Counted from the first letter of the stretch, positions 23,964 through 35,116 are shown. The stretch: DNA of 64,000 nt from Oceanobacillus sojae (GCF_007991515.1 NZ_BJYM01000014.1:86341-150340); one strand, 5' to 3'. Numbers and translations: made by a program. The notes: generated from the sequence alone by a model not told the origin.

Positions 23964-25142
23964 TTATCTAGCTTCAACGATCATTGCAATCCCTTGTCCT
24001 CCCCCAATGCAAAGCGAGGCTACGCCATATTTCTTCCCTCTTCTCTTCAATTCTTTTACCAAGGAATAAAGCACCCTTGTACCGCTGGCTCCAATCGGAT
24101 GTCCCAAAGCGATAGCTCCCCCATTAACATTTACTTTCTCACGATCTAAATCGAGCACCTTTTCCACAGCTAAATATTGTGCAGCAAATGCTTCATTCAC
24201 TTCAAATAAGTCAATATCATCCAGTGTAAGCTCAGCCTTTTGTAAAGCTTGCTTTATCGCCGGCACAGGACCAATTCCCATATATTCCGGTTCCACACCT
24301 GCAACGCCCCAGGATATGATTCTCGCCAGCGGCTGCAGCTGATGCTGCACAATATAACCTTCATTTGCTACAATAACAGCTCCCGCCCCATCATTAATCC
24401 CGCTTGCATTTCCTCCTGTAACCGTTCCATCCTTCTTAAAAGAAGCTCTTAATCCAGCCAGCCTTTCCACAGTTGTACTTTCCCGAATATGTTCATCTGT
24501 ATTTACAATCATCGAGCCTTTTCTAGATTTTAATTCAATCGGGATAATTTCTTCAGCCAGTCTTCCTTCCTGTTGTGCTTTTGCTGCCCGCTGATGACTC
24601 AAATAAGCATATACATCCTGATCCTCGCGGGAAATATGATATTTCTCTGCTAAGTTTTCTGCAGTAACCCCCATTCCTGAGCCAATATATTCGTCTGTTA
24701 AAGCTGCCCAAAGCATGTCATCCACTTGCGGAGTCTTTAATTTGGTGCCAAATCTGCTTCCTCTTAACACAAAAGGAGACTGACTCATATTTTCGACTCC
24801 TCCGGCCAAGGCTACATTTCCTTCCCCAAGCAAAATGGATTGAGCTGCAGAGATCACAGACTGCAACCCAGATCCACACAAACGATTTACCGCAAGTGCA
24901 GGACTGGATAGCGGCAGTCCTGCTTGCAATGCAATATGCCTTGCAAGGTACGGCGCGTTTTTTCCGGAATGAATGACATTACCTAAGACAATTACATCTA
25001 TATCTTCGGCGCGAATATTGCTGCGACGTATTGCTTCCTTGCTGACGGCTATACCTAGTTCCGTAGGATCAATATCCTTTAAACTGCCGCCGAATGTACC
25101 AAACGGTGATCTAGCCCCTTCAATCAGATAGACATTAGTCAT
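23964..25142 (-). CDS. acetyl-CoA C-acetyltransferase (thiolase)
   Basis: The enzyme splits acetoacetyl-CoA with CoA to two acetyl-CoA, or does the reverse. All three catalytic residues are seen: C89 in NRLCGSG, H348 in GHPIGASG and C378 in SLCIGGGQG. The 392-residue length is typical of degradative or biosynthetic type II thiolases (AtoB/ThlA/MmgA). It is the fourth gene of the sigma-54 operon, 24 bases behind the dehydrogenase, so its likely role is the last step of ketone-body breakdown. The paralogue name cannot be settled without a search. Confidence 0.93.
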   Translation of the reverse strand: MTNVYLIEGARSPFGTFGGSLKDIDPTELGIAVSKEAIRRSNIRAEDIDVIVLGNVIHSGKNAPYLARHIALQAGLPLSSPALAVNRLCGSGLQSVISAAQSILLGEGNVALAGGVENMSQSPFVLRGSRFGTKLKTPQVDDMLWAALTDEYIGSGMGVTAENLAEKYHISREDQDVYAYLSHQRAAKAQQEGRLAEEIIPIELKSRKGSMIVNTDEHIRESTTVERLAGLRASFKKDGTVTGGNASGINDGAGAVIVANEGYIVQHQLQPLARIISWGVAGVEPEYMGIGPVPAIKQALQKAELTLDDIDLFEVNEAFAAQYLAVEKVLDLDREKVNVNGGAIALGHPIGASGTRVLYSLVKELKRRGKKYGVASLCIGGGQGIAMIVEAR

Positions 25143-25166
25143 TTTCTCTCACCTCTTCATTTTTTC

Positions 25167-25943
25167 TTATTGCGCCGTATATCCCCCATCTAATACAATT
25201 GCCTGCCCAGTAACACCTTTTGCTTTTTCGCTGGCTAAAAACATCACATAATCAGCAATTTCCTGCACTTCCAACAGACGTTTCTGCGGTACAAGCGGGT
25301 ATAATACTTCCTCCAGTACTTTCTCAACCGGGATATCCCGATTCTTTGCCAGATCTTCAAATTGCCCGCGTACGAGTGGTGTATCTACATATCCCGGACA
25401 GATAGCATTCACTGTGACGCCCTCCGCTGCGCCCTCTAAAGCAGCCACTTTTGTTAAACCAATCACTCCATGCTTGGCACTGTTATATGCCGCCTTTCCG
25501 GCGAAACCAATCAGACCATTAATCGATGCCATATTAATAATTCTTCCAAATCCCTGTTCTTTCATAACCGGGAAAATATGTTTTGTTGCCATAAACGGAG
25601 CTGTCAGCATTACTTTTATCATGAACTCAAACTTTTCAGTCGGAAAATCTTCCATAGCGGATACATGCTGCAATCCTGCGTTATTAATTAAAACATCCAT
25701 TCTTCCGTATTTTTCTATCGTTTCATCTAAAGCCTGCTTGAGCTCTTCTTCATTCGTAACATCGCATTTCAGACCAATACAGTCATAGCTCTCCTGTTTT
25801 AAATTCTCCGAAACCTCCTTTACTTTCTCCTCATTTACATCTGATAAAACTACCTTTGCACCATTCTTTGCAAATTCACAACCAATTTCATATCCAATAC
25901 CGCTTGCTGCTCCGGTTATAAAAACCACCTTATTTTCCACCAC
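25167..25943 (-). CDS. bdhA: 3-hydroxybutyrate dehydrogenase (SDR family)
   Basis: The 258-residue short-chain dehydrogenase oxidises D-3-hydroxybutyrate to acetoacetate with NAD. It shows TGAASGIG at 10-17 for cofactor binding, NNAG at 87-90, catalytic S140, Y153 and K157, and the LQHVSAMEDFP block characteristic of 3-hydroxybutyrate dehydrogenases. It lies between the CoA-transferase and thiolase genes, which supports the substrate call. It lacks the usual C-terminal Q of some homologues only if the final GGYTAQ is ignored, so it appears complete. Confidence 0.92.
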   Translation of the reverse strand: MVENKVVFITGAASGIGYEIGCEFAKNGAKVVLSDVNEEKVKEVSENLKQESYDCIGLKCDVTNEEELKQALDETIEKYGRMDVLINNAGLQHVSAMEDFPTEKFEFMIKVMLTAPFMATKHIFPVMKEQGFGRIINMASINGLIGFAGKAAYNSAKHGVIGLTKVAALEGAAEGVTVNAICPGYVDTPLVRGQFEDLAKNRDIPVEKVLEEVLYPLVPQKRLLEVQEIADYVMFLASEKAKGVTGQAIVLDGGYTAQ

Positions 25944-25995
25944 TTCAAAGATCCCCCTTTTTATCTAAAAAATACCTTCACATCAAAGAATCATT

Positions 25996-26670
25996 TTAGT
26001 AAGCTCCTGTTTGTAAATAGTCGCTAATTTTGAGCTCTGCCTCTGTTGATGCTATAACCTCTTCAACTGTCCACCCTTCTGCTACTTCAACCAGTACAAG
26101 CTCGTTTTCTTCTACATCCATTACTGCACGATCCGTAATTATTCGGTTCACCACCTGTTCCCCTGTTAATGGAAGACTGCATTTTTTTAATATTTTCGGC
26201 TCGTTATGCTTATTCACATGGTCCATAATAACAACAATTTTTTTCGCGCCATGCACAATATCCATCGCACCTCCCATACCTTTAATCATTTTTCCCGGAA
26301 TCATCCAGTTAGCCAGATCACCAGCTTCGGAAACCTCCATACCTCCCAAAATTGCAAGGTTTAAATGCTCCCCCCGAATCATTGCAAATGATTCTGCATT
26401 ACTGAAGTAGGATGCACCTGCCTGTGCTGTTACTGTCTCCTTGCCCGCATTAATCAAATCGGGATCAACCTCTGTTTCTAAAGGAGACTTGCCAATACCA
26501 AGCAGACCATTTTCCGATTGGAGAACAACTTGCTTCCCCTCCTGAATATAATTGGCAACCATTGTCGGCATTCCGATTCCAAGATTAACGTAGTAACCGC
26601 TTTCAATTTCTTTCTCAGCCCGCCTTGCAATCCTTTCTCTGACAGATACTTTATCTAATTGTTTTATCAC
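25996..26670 (-). CDS. scoB: 3-oxoacid CoA-transferase subunit B
   Basis: This is the catalytic (beta) subunit of a family I CoA-transferase that activates acetoacetate to acetoacetyl-CoA using succinyl-CoA or another acyl-CoA. The 224-residue protein carries the catalytic glutamate E53 in the QSENGLLG motif and the GGAMDIVHGAK block. It is 24 bases behind subunit A. Donor specificity (ScoAB versus AtoDA) cannot be read from sequence alone. Confidence 0.93.
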   Translation of the reverse strand: MIKQLDKVSVRERIARRAEKEIESGYYVNLGIGMPTMVANYIQEGKQVVLQSENGLLGIGKSPLETEVDPDLINAGKETVTAQAGASYFSNAESFAMIRGEHLNLAILGGMEVSEAGDLANWMIPGKMIKGMGGAMDIVHGAKKIVVIMDHVNKHNEPKILKKCSLPLTGEQVVNRIITDRAVMDVEENELVLVEVAEGWTVEEVIASTEAELKISDYLQTGAY

Positions 26671-26694
26671 CTGTTATGTCCTCCTTCGCTAAAT

Positions 26695-27390
26695 TTACAT
26701 TCCCTGTCTTACTGTTAAACGCTCTATACGTTTTTCCTGTTTACCTTCAATCAACCCCTGAACATAGATCCCTGGGGTATGAACATGATCCGGATCAATA
26801 GAACCTGTTTCAACAAGCTGCTCCACTTCTGCAATCGTTACTTTCCCAGCTGCTGCCATCATCGGATTGAAATTTCTTGCAGTCTTGTTATAAACCAAAT
26901 TCCCTGCATAATCGCCGACAGCAGCTCTGATCAAACTGAAGTCTGCCTTTAGTGCTGTTTGCAGCAAATATTCTTTATTGTCAAAGATGCGCACCTCTCC
27001 TCCGTCTGCAATTGGTGTACCAACCCCAGCCGGTGTATAAAATGCCGGAATTCCCGCTCCACCTGCCCGTATTCTCTCTGCAAGTGTACCTTGAGGTGTC
27101 AGCTCAACCTCCAGTTCACCAGCCAGCACCTGCCGCTCGAACTCCTTATTCTCGCCAACATAGGAACCAATCATTTTATCAATCTGCTTATTTTTCAGAA
27201 GTAATCCAAGTCCCCAGTCATCTACACCACAATTATTTGATATAACAGTAAGATGCTTAACCTGTGAATTTACTAATGCTAAAATAAGATTCTCAGGTAT
27301 GCCCACGAGTCCGAAGCCCCCTACCATAATTGTGGAGCCGTCTTGAATATTTTTCACTGCGTCTTCAAAAGATGTATAAATTGTTTTCAT
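26695..27390 (-). CDS. scoA: 3-oxoacid CoA-transferase subunit A
   Basis: This is the alpha subunit of the same CoA-transferase, 231 residues. The glycine-rich [14 protein letters not shown] block at 23-36 forms the CoA site. It is the first gene of the operon. Its ATG lies about 18 bases downstream of the predicted start of a sigma-54 promoter, with GGAGGGGGG directly before it, so the messenger leader is very short. Confidence 0.93.
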   Translation of the reverse strand: MKTIYTSFEDAVKNIQDGSTIMVGGFGLVGIPENLILALVNSQVKHLTVISNNCGVDDWGLGLLLKNKQIDKMIGSYVGENKEFERQVLAGELEVELTPQGTLAERIRAGGAGIPAFYTPAGVGTPIADGGEVRIFDNKEYLLQTALKADFSLIRAAVGDYAGNLVYNKTARNFNPMMAAAGKVTIAEVEQLVETGSIDPDHVHTPGIYVQGLIEGKQEKRIERLTVRQGM

Positions 27391-27418
27391 CTGCTTCTCC
27401 CCCCTCCACAGTATACCA

Positions 27419-27433
27419 GCAAAAAATATGCCA
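27419..27433 (-). promoter_or_regulatory. sigma-54 (-24/-12) promoter for the hydroxybutyrate operon
   Basis: TGGCAT-A-TTTT-TTGC matches the TGGCAC-N5-TTGC consensus with the exact GG to GC spacing of 10 bases, preceded by TT and followed by T. It stands just upstream of scoA and between scoA and a sigma-54 activator gene. The predicted start is near 27408. Confidence 0.88.
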
Positions 27434-27485
27434 AAATTGATTACATAAGAAAATAAAGAACTGTCAACAAAAGAAGCTAAAAGCC

Positions 27486-27525
27486 AAAAAATCTATAGTC
27501 CAGATTCCTGGACTATAGATTTTTT
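27486..27525. terminator. bidirectional terminator after the sigma-54 activator gene
   Basis: Perfect 18-base arms (AAAAAATCTATAGTCCAG and complement) surround ATTC, with A- and T-runs on both sides. It ends the activator transcript about 85 bases past its stop. Its centre contains one of the TCCA-N6-TGGA sites. Confidence 0.9.
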
Positions 27526-27600
27526 CTTCTAATTTATATTTTTGTAAACCCTTCCAAAGCAGAATTTATGACGTTTCCAGATTCATGGAGTACATTCCAT
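27499..27600. promoter_or_regulatory. candidate enhancer (UAS) array for the sigma-54 activator
   Basis: TCCAGATTCCTGGA at 27499-27512 and TCCAGATTCATGGA at 27576-27589 differ by one base. ATGGAGTACATTCCAT at 27585-27600 is an overlapping inverted repeat. They lie about 90 to 190 bases upstream of the predicted start, the usual range for sigma-54 enhancers. Binding by the neighbouring activator is inferred. Confidence 0.6.
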
Positions 27601-27611
27601 ATTTCAGGAAT

Positions 27612-28973
27612 TTATAAATCATACTTTTTCGCTTTCTCATAGAAACTGGATTTACTGATACCAAGCAAACCAGCAGCACTTATTTTATCTCCATTTGATT
27701 GACTGATCGCACCTGTAATAGCCTGTTTTTCTGCATTGGCCATAATCTCCTTTAATCCCATGCCCTCTTCCGTTATATAAAGACTCTGCTGCATATGATC
27801 CGGTAAATCTTTCAATTCAATAATTTCTGTGTTTGTCAGGTGCACCGCAGATTCAATCACATTTTCCAGTTCACGAACGTTCCCAGGCCAGTCATAGTGC
27901 ATAAAAAATTGCATGACAGAATCACTGAAGCTGATTACCCGCTTTCCCGTACCTTGAGTAATTTTATCAAGTAAAAACTTCGCAGTTACACGAATATCTT
28001 CTACCCTTTCCTTGAGAGAAGGAATCTTAATTGAAATTACATTAATACGATAATAAAGATCTTCCCGAAAGCGATTTTCCTTTATCAGCTTTTCAATGGA
28101 CTGATTTGTTGCAGAAATAATACGTACATCGATCTTCTGTGTCCTTTCTGTACCAATTACTTCAATCTCACCCTCCTGCAGAGCACGAAGGATTTTTACT
28201 TGGGCATTTATTGGCATGTCTCCAATCTCGTCCAAAAAAAGAGTACCTCCATCAGCCAATTGGAATTTACCCAGCTTTCCTTCTTTCTTAGCTCCTGTAA
28301 ATGCACCGCCCTCATAACCAAATAATTCAGACTCCAGCAATTCCATCGGGATCGCAGCACAATTTACTTTTATAAATGGCTTCGCACTGCGTTCACTTAA
28401 ATTATGAATACTATGCGCAAAAAGTTCCTTTCCCGTACCGCTTCCTCCCTCTAATAAAATAGAGGCGTCTCCTGACGAAACCTTCTTTATCTTTTCTTTA
28501 ATCTCATTTATTTGGACAGAGCTTCCAACAACATCCTGTAATGAATAACTCGCTCCTCTTGGATTACTTAACTTTTTCTGGTAGTTTTCAATTTCCATTA
28601 ATAAATCCTTAATATGAGAATTCATTTTCTTCCACTCTTCCGTATCTTTATAAAGGACTGTTCCAACCGCACCAACTAACTTCCCGTGAGCAAACAGCGG
28701 TATACGATTAGCAATCATATGATTCCCTTTTATATACTGCAGATCAGCAATTTCTTCTTTGCCCGTCTGTGCGACAATATGCATTCTTGTATTTTCAATA
28801 ACATCTGCTACATGTTTACCGAGTACATCCTTTAGTTGTACCTCAATAAAATCACAGTAATTTTTATTTAAATACGTAATTAACCCCTGTTCATTAACAA
28901 CCACAAAACAAAAATTCGTCTTTTCAAAAACAGCTTCAATGATTTCTTCCCTGTATGTATTATTAAACAGCAT
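27612..28973 (-). CDS. PAS-AAA+-Fis sigma-54-dependent transcriptional activator
   Basis: This 453-residue enhancer-binding protein drives sigma-54 RNA polymerase by ATP hydrolysis. Residues about 10-110 form a PAS sensor domain and 110-135 a helical linker. Residues 147-375 are the AAA+ domain with Walker A GGSGTGKE at 176-183, the sigma-54 contact loop GAFTGA at 223-228 and Walker B GGTLFLDEIG at 242-251. The C-terminal 25 residues (AAGLLGISKSSFYEKAKKYDL) are a Fis-type helix-turn-helix. It lies immediately upstream of the ketone-body operon, whose promoter is of the -24/-12 type. The ligand sensed by the PAS domain is unknown. Confidence 0.93.
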   Translation of the reverse strand: MLFNNTYREEIIEAVFEKTNFCFVVVNEQGLITYLNKNYCDFIEVQLKDVLGKHVADVIENTRMHIVAQTGKEEIADLQYIKGNHMIANRIPLFAHGKLVGAVGTVLYKDTEEWKKMNSHIKDLLMEIENYQKKLSNPRGASYSLQDVVGSSVQINEIKEKIKKVSSGDASILLEGGSGTGKELFAHSIHNLSERSAKPFIKVNCAAIPMELLESELFGYEGGAFTGAKKEGKLGKFQLADGGTLFLDEIGDMPINAQVKILRALQEGEIEVIGTERTQKIDVRIISATNQSIEKLIKENRFREDLYYRINVISIKIPSLKERVEDIRVTAKFLLDKITQGTGKRVISFSDSVMQFFMHYDWPGNVRELENVIESAVHLTNTEIIELKDLPDHMQQSLYITEEGMGLKEIMANAEKQAITGAISQSNGDKISAAGLLGISKSSFYEKAKKYDL

Positions 28974-29424
28974 CTTCTCTCTCCCATCACGAAGTTCATA
29001 ATTATCGTTCTACCCATTACTCTTACTGCAATGAAAAAATAAATAGTTGAGTAACAAGATTATTTCTTCTGAATCTGATGATACTTGTTCAGCCAAATAA
29101 AAACTTTTTAATCTGCCGCTTTTATCATATCAAATTCTTGTCTGTAGGAGGAGCTACTTTTCGTAGAGCGAAAGAGATTTATCAAATTTCAAAAGGATAC
29201 AACCTTTTTGTACCAGATTCAGCATACTCTAATCATCTATTTTTATCCTCCAAAACAAAAGATAAAAATAACAAACAAAAATAAATAAAAGATATTGATA
29301 TAAAACGATAATTATATTACTATTAAATTAGATATTCATTTAGCTGTATGTAATGAAAACAATGAATATTAAATGTTAGATATTTCTATTTCACGAAACT
29401 AAAACTCTAAAGGAGATGGTAGTT
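28974..29424. other. divergent intergenic region, activator gene and glpX
   Basis: About 450 bases of AT-rich DNA separate the two divergent genes. I see no convincing consensus promoter, hairpin or repeat; TTGATA at 29294 lies near a poor -10. A plus-strand frame at 29078-29284 lacks any sign of being coding. Confidence 0.5.
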
Positions 29425-30369
29425 ATGAATCAGTTCATTCAAGATTTTCTGCACGTTACTGAATCAGCAGCACTTGCGACATATCCGTGGATTGGGACAG
29501 GAAATAAAATAGAAGCTGATCAGGCAGCTACAGATTCTATGCGCACTTTACTAAATAAAATTCCTATGGATGGCGAAGTAGTTATTGGTGAAGGAGAAAT
29601 GGATGAAGCTCCAATGTTATTTATCGGTGAAAAAGTTGGAACTGGAAATGGTGCAGGTATCGATTTAGCAGTTGATCCAATTGATGGAACTACCTCTACT
29701 TCTAAAGGAAAGAATAATGCCATCGCTGTAATTGCCGCTGCAAAGAAAGGAACATTGCTGCATGCTCCCGATATGTACATGGAGAAGCTTGTAACTGGTC
29801 CGGAAGCTGCAGGGAAGATTGATATTGATTATCCACTCGAGAAGAATCTGCGCATTATCGCAGATGCAAAAGGAAAAAAACTTGAAGAATTAAAAATGAT
29901 TGTACAGGATAGAGAAAGACATAATCATTGGATAGAAGAAGCACGTGCTTTAGGTGTCAGAACAGAGCTGTTTGAAGAAGGAGATGTCATTCCTGCAATA
30001 GCAACTTGCATCCACCGGAGTGATATAGACTTATTCATTGGAATTGGCGGCGCTCCAGAAGGGGTTCTGGCGGCTGTAGGAGTGAAAAGCCTGGGAGGAG
30101 AAATGCAGGCAAGATTACTTCCAAAAACAAATGAACAATGGGAGCGTTGTGTATCGATGGGAATTACAGATCCTAAAGAAGCACTTGCTCATAATCAATT
30201 AGTCGGCACAAATGAATGTGCTTTTATCGCTACGAGTATTACCAGCAATATGCTGCTGCAGGGAATAGAAAATAATCAAAATGTCTTTACAACACATTCC
30301 ATTGTTTTAGATGGTTTAAATAAATGCTATCGTCATATAGCAACAGAGCATCCCTTGTCTTCTGTTTAA
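29425..30369 (+). CDS. glpX: class II fructose-1,6-bisphosphatase
   Basis: GlpX removes the 1-phosphate of fructose 1,6-bisphosphate in gluconeogenesis. The 314-residue protein has the metal site GEGEMDEAPML, the DPIDGTTSTSKG motif typical of the lithium-sensitive phosphatase superfamily and the GIGGAPEGVLAAVG block. The start is ATG 29425 with AAGGAG nine bases before it; an ATG three codons earlier overlaps that site. It is the only clearly real plus-strand gene in the window. In many Bacillaceae glpX is beside rho, so its place here, next to acetyl-CoA-producing genes, is unusual. Confidence 0.94.
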   Translation: MNQFIQDFLHVTESAALATYPWIGTGNKIEADQAATDSMRTLLNKIPMDGEVVIGEGEMDEAPMLFIGEKVGTGNGAGIDLAVDPIDGTTSTSKGKNNAIAVIAAAKKGTLLHAPDMYMEKLVTGPEAAGKIDIDYPLEKNLRIIADAKGKKLEELKMIVQDRERHNHWIEEARALGVRTELFEEGDVIPAIATCIHRSDIDLFIGIGGAPEGVLAAVGVKSLGGEMQARLLPKTNEQWERCVSMGITDPKEALAHNQLVGTNECAFIATSITSNMLLQGIENNQNVFTTHSIVLDGLNKCYRHIATEHPLSSV

Positions 30370-30414
30370 TTTCTAATATTCTAATGAAATTCATAGTAAG
30401 ATATTCTAAAATGC

Positions 30415-30446
30415 AAAAAAGACAGCGTCGTCACGCTGTCTTTTTA
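30415..30446. terminator. bidirectional terminator between glpX and tuf
   Basis: AAAAAAGACAGCGT and ACGCTGTCTTTTT pair around CGTC. It serves the convergent genes glpX (plus) and tuf (minus). Confidence 0.92.
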
Positions 30447-30459
30447 ATTTAATCATTTA

Positions 30460-31650
<1,191 letters not shown>

Positions 31651-31757
31651 TTATAGTTCCTCCTTTAAATATATAGCAATTTTTATGAGCCGGGAAAGTC
31701 GGTTAAAATTTCCCAGCCTTTACTAAATGTTATACGTCAGATTGAAGAAAAAATCAA

Positions 31758-33836
31758 TTATTGACCTGCATTTTTCTTGATAATTTCTTCTGTAATGCTT
31801 TTAGGTGTCTCTTCATAGTGGTCAAAGTGCATTGTGTACACTCCGCGACCTTGTGTATTTGAACGTAATGCAGTTGCATAACCGAACATTTCTGCAAGTG
31901 GTACGAACGCTTTAACTACCTGGGCAGTTCCGCGGGCTTCCATACCTTCAACGCGTCCACGACGGGATGTTACATCACCCATGATGTCTCCCATATATTC
32001 TTCTGGGACAACAATTTCTACTCTCATCATTGGTTCAAGCAGAACTGGGTTACATTTATTTTTAGCAGCTTTAAGTGCCATAGAAGCAGCTACTTTAAAC
32101 GCCATTTCGTTGGAATCGACATCGTGATAGCTTCCATCATATAATGTAGCTTTCACATCAATTAACGGATATCCGGCAAGAACGCCATTTTCCATGGATT
32201 CTTCGATACCTTGTTGAACAGCCGGGATGTATTCACGAGGAACAACACCACCAACAATATTGTTAACAAATTCGAATCCAGCGCCTTCTTCGTTTGGCTC
32301 AAATTTAACCCAAACGTGACCGAATTGTCCACGTCCACCAGACTGACGTACGAATTTACCTTCTACTTCAGCAGCAGCACGGAAAGTTTCTCTGTAAGAA
32401 ACTTGTGGAGCACCAACAGTTGCGCCAACTTTAAATTCACGTTTTAAACGGTCAACAATGATATCAAGGTGAAGCTCACCCATACCAGAGATGATAGTTT
32501 GTCCAGTTTCTGTATTTGTTTCTGTGCGGAAAGTTGGATCTTCTTCCGCAAGTTTTGATAGAGCAATACCCATTTTATCCTGGTCTGCTTTTGTTTCTGG
32601 CTCAATAGCAACCGAGATAACTGGTTCAGGGAACTCCATAGACTCAAGAATAACTAGATCCTTTTCGTCACATAGTGTATCACCTGTTGTTGTATCCTTC
32701 AAACCTACTGCAGCAGCAATTTCACCTGAGTAAGCAACAGAAATCTCTTCACGAGAGTTTGCGTGCATTTGCAGGATACGCCCAATACGCTCACGTTTAT
32801 CTTTTACAGAGTTCTTTACGTAAGAACCTGAGTTAAGTGTACCTGAGTACACACGGAAGAATGTTAATTTACCAACATAAGGGTCCGTCATAACTTTAAA
32901 TGCTAATGCAGAGAACGGCGCATCATCAGATGATGGGCGAGTTACTTTTTCTTCTGTTCCAGGAACGATACCTTCGATTGGAGGCACGTCTGTTGGAGCC
33001 GGAAGATAAGCAAGTACTGCATCCAGCATTAACTGAACACCTTTGTTTTTAAATGCAGATCCGCAAAGTACTGGGTAGAAGTCTACATTTAATGTTGCCT
33101 GACGAATTGCATTTGCAAGCTCCTCGTTAGAGATTTCCTCTCCTTCAAGATACTTCATCATCAGCTCTTCGTCTGTTTCAGCTACTGCTTCCACCAAGTT
33201 AGCACGCAGCTCTTCAGCTTCGTCTTTTAACTCAGCAGGGATTTCAGTAGTTTCATCAGTTTGACCTAGATCATCAAGATAGATATGAGCTTCCATCTTA
33301 ACTAAATCAATAATTCCACTGAATTCGTCTTCAGCACCGATAGGCATTTGGATTGGATGCGCGTTTGCACCAAGGCGTTCTTTTAATGTATTGGTTGAAT
33401 ACAAGAAATCTGCACCTGTTTTATCCATTTTGTTAATGAAAACGATACGTGGAACACCGTATGTTGTCGCTTGACGCCATACTGTTTCCGTTTGTGGTTC
33501 AACACCAGATTGTGCATCTAGTACTGTTACCGCACCATCCAGTACACGAAGAGAACGTTCAACTTCAACTGTGAAGTCTACGTGTCCAGGTGTGTCGATG
33601 ATATTAATACGGTGGTCTTTCCAAGCAGCAGTTGTTGCGGCGGAAGTAATTGTGATTCCACGCTCCTGCTCCTGCTCCATCCAGTCCATTTGAGATGCAC
33701 CTTCATGTGTTTCACCAATTTTATGAATACGTCCTGTATAGAAAAGAATACGCTCAGTAGTAGTGGTTTTACCCGCGTCAATGTGCGCCATGATACCGAT
33801 ATTACGTGTCTTTTCCAAGGAGAACTCTCTAGCCAT
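31758..33836 (-). CDS. fusA: elongation factor G
   Basis: EF-G is the translocase GTPase. The 692-residue protein has [15 protein letters not shown], the switch [10 protein letters not shown] and [10 protein letters not shown] motifs and the domain IV loop. The sequence around the fusidic-acid positions is ordinary as far as can be judged. It lies between rpsG and tuf. Confidence 0.98.
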   Translation of the reverse strand: MAREFSLEKTRNIGIMAHIDAGKTTTTERILFYTGRIHKIGETHEGASQMDWMEQEQERGITITSAATTAAWKDHRINIIDTPGHVDFTVEVERSLRVLDGAVTVLDAQSGVEPQTETVWRQATTYGVPRIVFINKMDKTGADFLYSTNTLKERLGANAHPIQMPIGAEDEFSGIIDLVKMEAHIYLDDLGQTDETTEIPAELKDEAEELRANLVEAVAETDEELMMKYLEGEEISNEELANAIRQATLNVDFYPVLCGSAFKNKGVQLMLDAVLAYLPAPTDVPPIEGIVPGTEEKVTRPSSDDAPFSALAFKVMTDPYVGKLTFFRVYSGTLNSGSYVKNSVKDKRERIGRILQMHANSREEISVAYSGEIAAAVGLKDTTTGDTLCDEKDLVILESMEFPEPVISVAIEPETKADQDKMGIALSKLAEEDPTFRTETNTETGQTIISGMGELHLDIIVDRLKREFKVGATVGAPQVSYRETFRAAAEVEGKFVRQSGGRGQFGHVWVKFEPNEEGAGFEFVNNIVGGVVPREYIPAVQQGIEESMENGVLAGYPLIDVKATLYDGSYHDVDSNEMAFKVAASMALKAAKNKCNPVLLEPMMRVEIVVPEEYMGDIMGDVTSRRGRVEGMEARGTAQVVKAFVPLAEMFGYATALRSNTQGRGVYTMHFDHYEETPKSITEEIIKKNAGQ

Positions 33837-33878
33837 GTATTCTTCTCCTTCCTATAGAAAGCTTTTGTTAGATTTATA

Positions 33879-34349
33879 TTACCAACGGTAGTGAGCGAAT
33901 GCTTTGTTCGCTTCTGCCATTTTATGCATATCTTCTCTTTTCTTAACAGCAGCTCCTGTATTATTAGAAGCATCAAGAATTTCATTAGCAAGACGTTCTT
34001 CCATTGTTTTTTCTCCGCGCAGACGGGAGTAGTTAACAATATAACGTAATCCTAAAGCTTGACGACGTTCTGGACGAACCTCCACTGGTACTTGATAGTT
34101 TGAACCACCAACACGGCGGGCACGTACTTCAAGTACTGGCATAACATTTTTCATTGCTTGCTCAAAAACTTCCATTGCGTTTTGGCCACTTCTTTCAGCA
34201 ACTAATTCAAACGCATTATAAAGGATTTTTTGTGCTTTTCCACGCTTCCCGTCTACCATAATCTGGTTGATGAGGCGTGTAACTAATTTTGAGTTATAAA
34301 GCGGATCTGGTAATACATCACGCTTTGGTACTGGACCTTTACGAGGCAT
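33879..34349 (-). CDS. rpsG: 30S ribosomal protein S7
   Basis: S7 is the primary binder of the 3' domain of 16S rRNA. The 156-residue protein starts [16 protein letters not shown] and holds the signature [18 protein letters not shown]. It is the second gene of the str operon. Confidence 0.98.
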   Translation of the reverse strand: MPRKGPVPKRDVLPDPLYNSKLVTRLINQIMVDGKRGKAQKILYNAFELVAERSGQNAMEVFEQAMKNVMPVLEVRARRVGGSNYQVPVEVRPERRQALGLRYIVNYSRLRGEKTMEERLANEILDASNNTGAAVKKREDMHKMAEANKAFAHYRW

Positions 34350-34385
34350 TGTACATCCTCCTTTCCCTTATATTATTTAAATTAC

Positions 34386-34799
34386 TTATTTTTTAGGTCT
34401 TTTCGTTCCATATTTAGAGCGTCCTTGCATACGGCCTTCTACTCCAGCAGTATCAAGTGCTCCACGTACGATATGATAACGTACCCCCGGTAAGTCTTTT
34501 ACACGACCGCCACGGATAAGAACAACACTGTGTTCTTGCAGGTTGTGACCAATTCCAGGAATGTATGCAGTTACCTCCATGTTGTTAGACAAACGTACAC
34601 GCGCATATTTACGAAGTGCAGAGTTTGGTTTCTTAGGAGTTAATGTACCTACACGAGTACATACACCACGTTTCTGCGGAGAGCTCTGATCAGTCATTTT
34701 CTTTTTAAAGCTGTTGTAGCCTTTATTAAGTGCAGGTGAGTCAGATTTTTTTGTCTTTGTCACACGGCCTTTACGAACTAGCTGATTAATTGTTGGCAT
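34386..34799 (-). CDS. rpsL: 30S ribosomal protein S12
   Basis: S12 controls decoding accuracy. The 137 residues keep lysines in [11 protein letters not shown] and [10 protein letters not shown], the two loops changed in streptomycin resistance, so the gene looks wild type. It is the first gene of the str operon here because ybxF is absent upstream, and a promoter lies about 230 bases before it. Confidence 0.98.
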   Translation of the reverse strand: MPTINQLVRKGRVTKTKKSDSPALNKGYNSFKKKMTDQSSPQKRGVCTRVGTLTPKKPNSALRKYARVRLSNNMEVTAYIPGIGHNLQEHSVVLIRGGRVKDLPGVRYHIVRGALDTAGVEGRMQGRSKYGTKRPKK

Positions 34800-35032
34800 T
34801 GAATCTTCCTCCTCTCAATTTCAATTTAGTAATCAAATAACAACCTTTTGTAATACCACACATCCAGGTGGTTCATTTTTAGCGATAAAAAAATCTCTCA
34901 CAATTTTTGCGAAAAATAATTAACCTATACTCAGATTGTTTTTGTTATTATCGTTTAAAGTAAACCGAAGTTCCGATTTTATGGTCTGCTCCGAAAATTA
35001 CTTTTGCAAGCATAATCAGAAGCACCTTGAAT

Positions 35033-35061
35033 ATAATACCACCCTATATATTGTTTGTCAA
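35033..35061 (-). promoter_or_regulatory. promoter of the str operon
   Basis: A perfect TTGACA, a 17-base spacer and TATTAT are present on the minus strand. It stands between rpoC and rpsL, so rpsL-rpsG-fusA-tuf can be transcribed separately from rpoBC. Confidence 0.8.
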
Positions 35062-35116
35062 TATATTCTTGGTATTTTTTCGGTGCTCCCAAAAATAACT
35101 TACAAGGTGATCACAA

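Noticed and set aside
29078..29284. 68-codon plus-strand frame between the sigma-54 activator and glpX
   Set aside because: No clear binding site, low complexity lysine/asparagine end and no recognisable motif.
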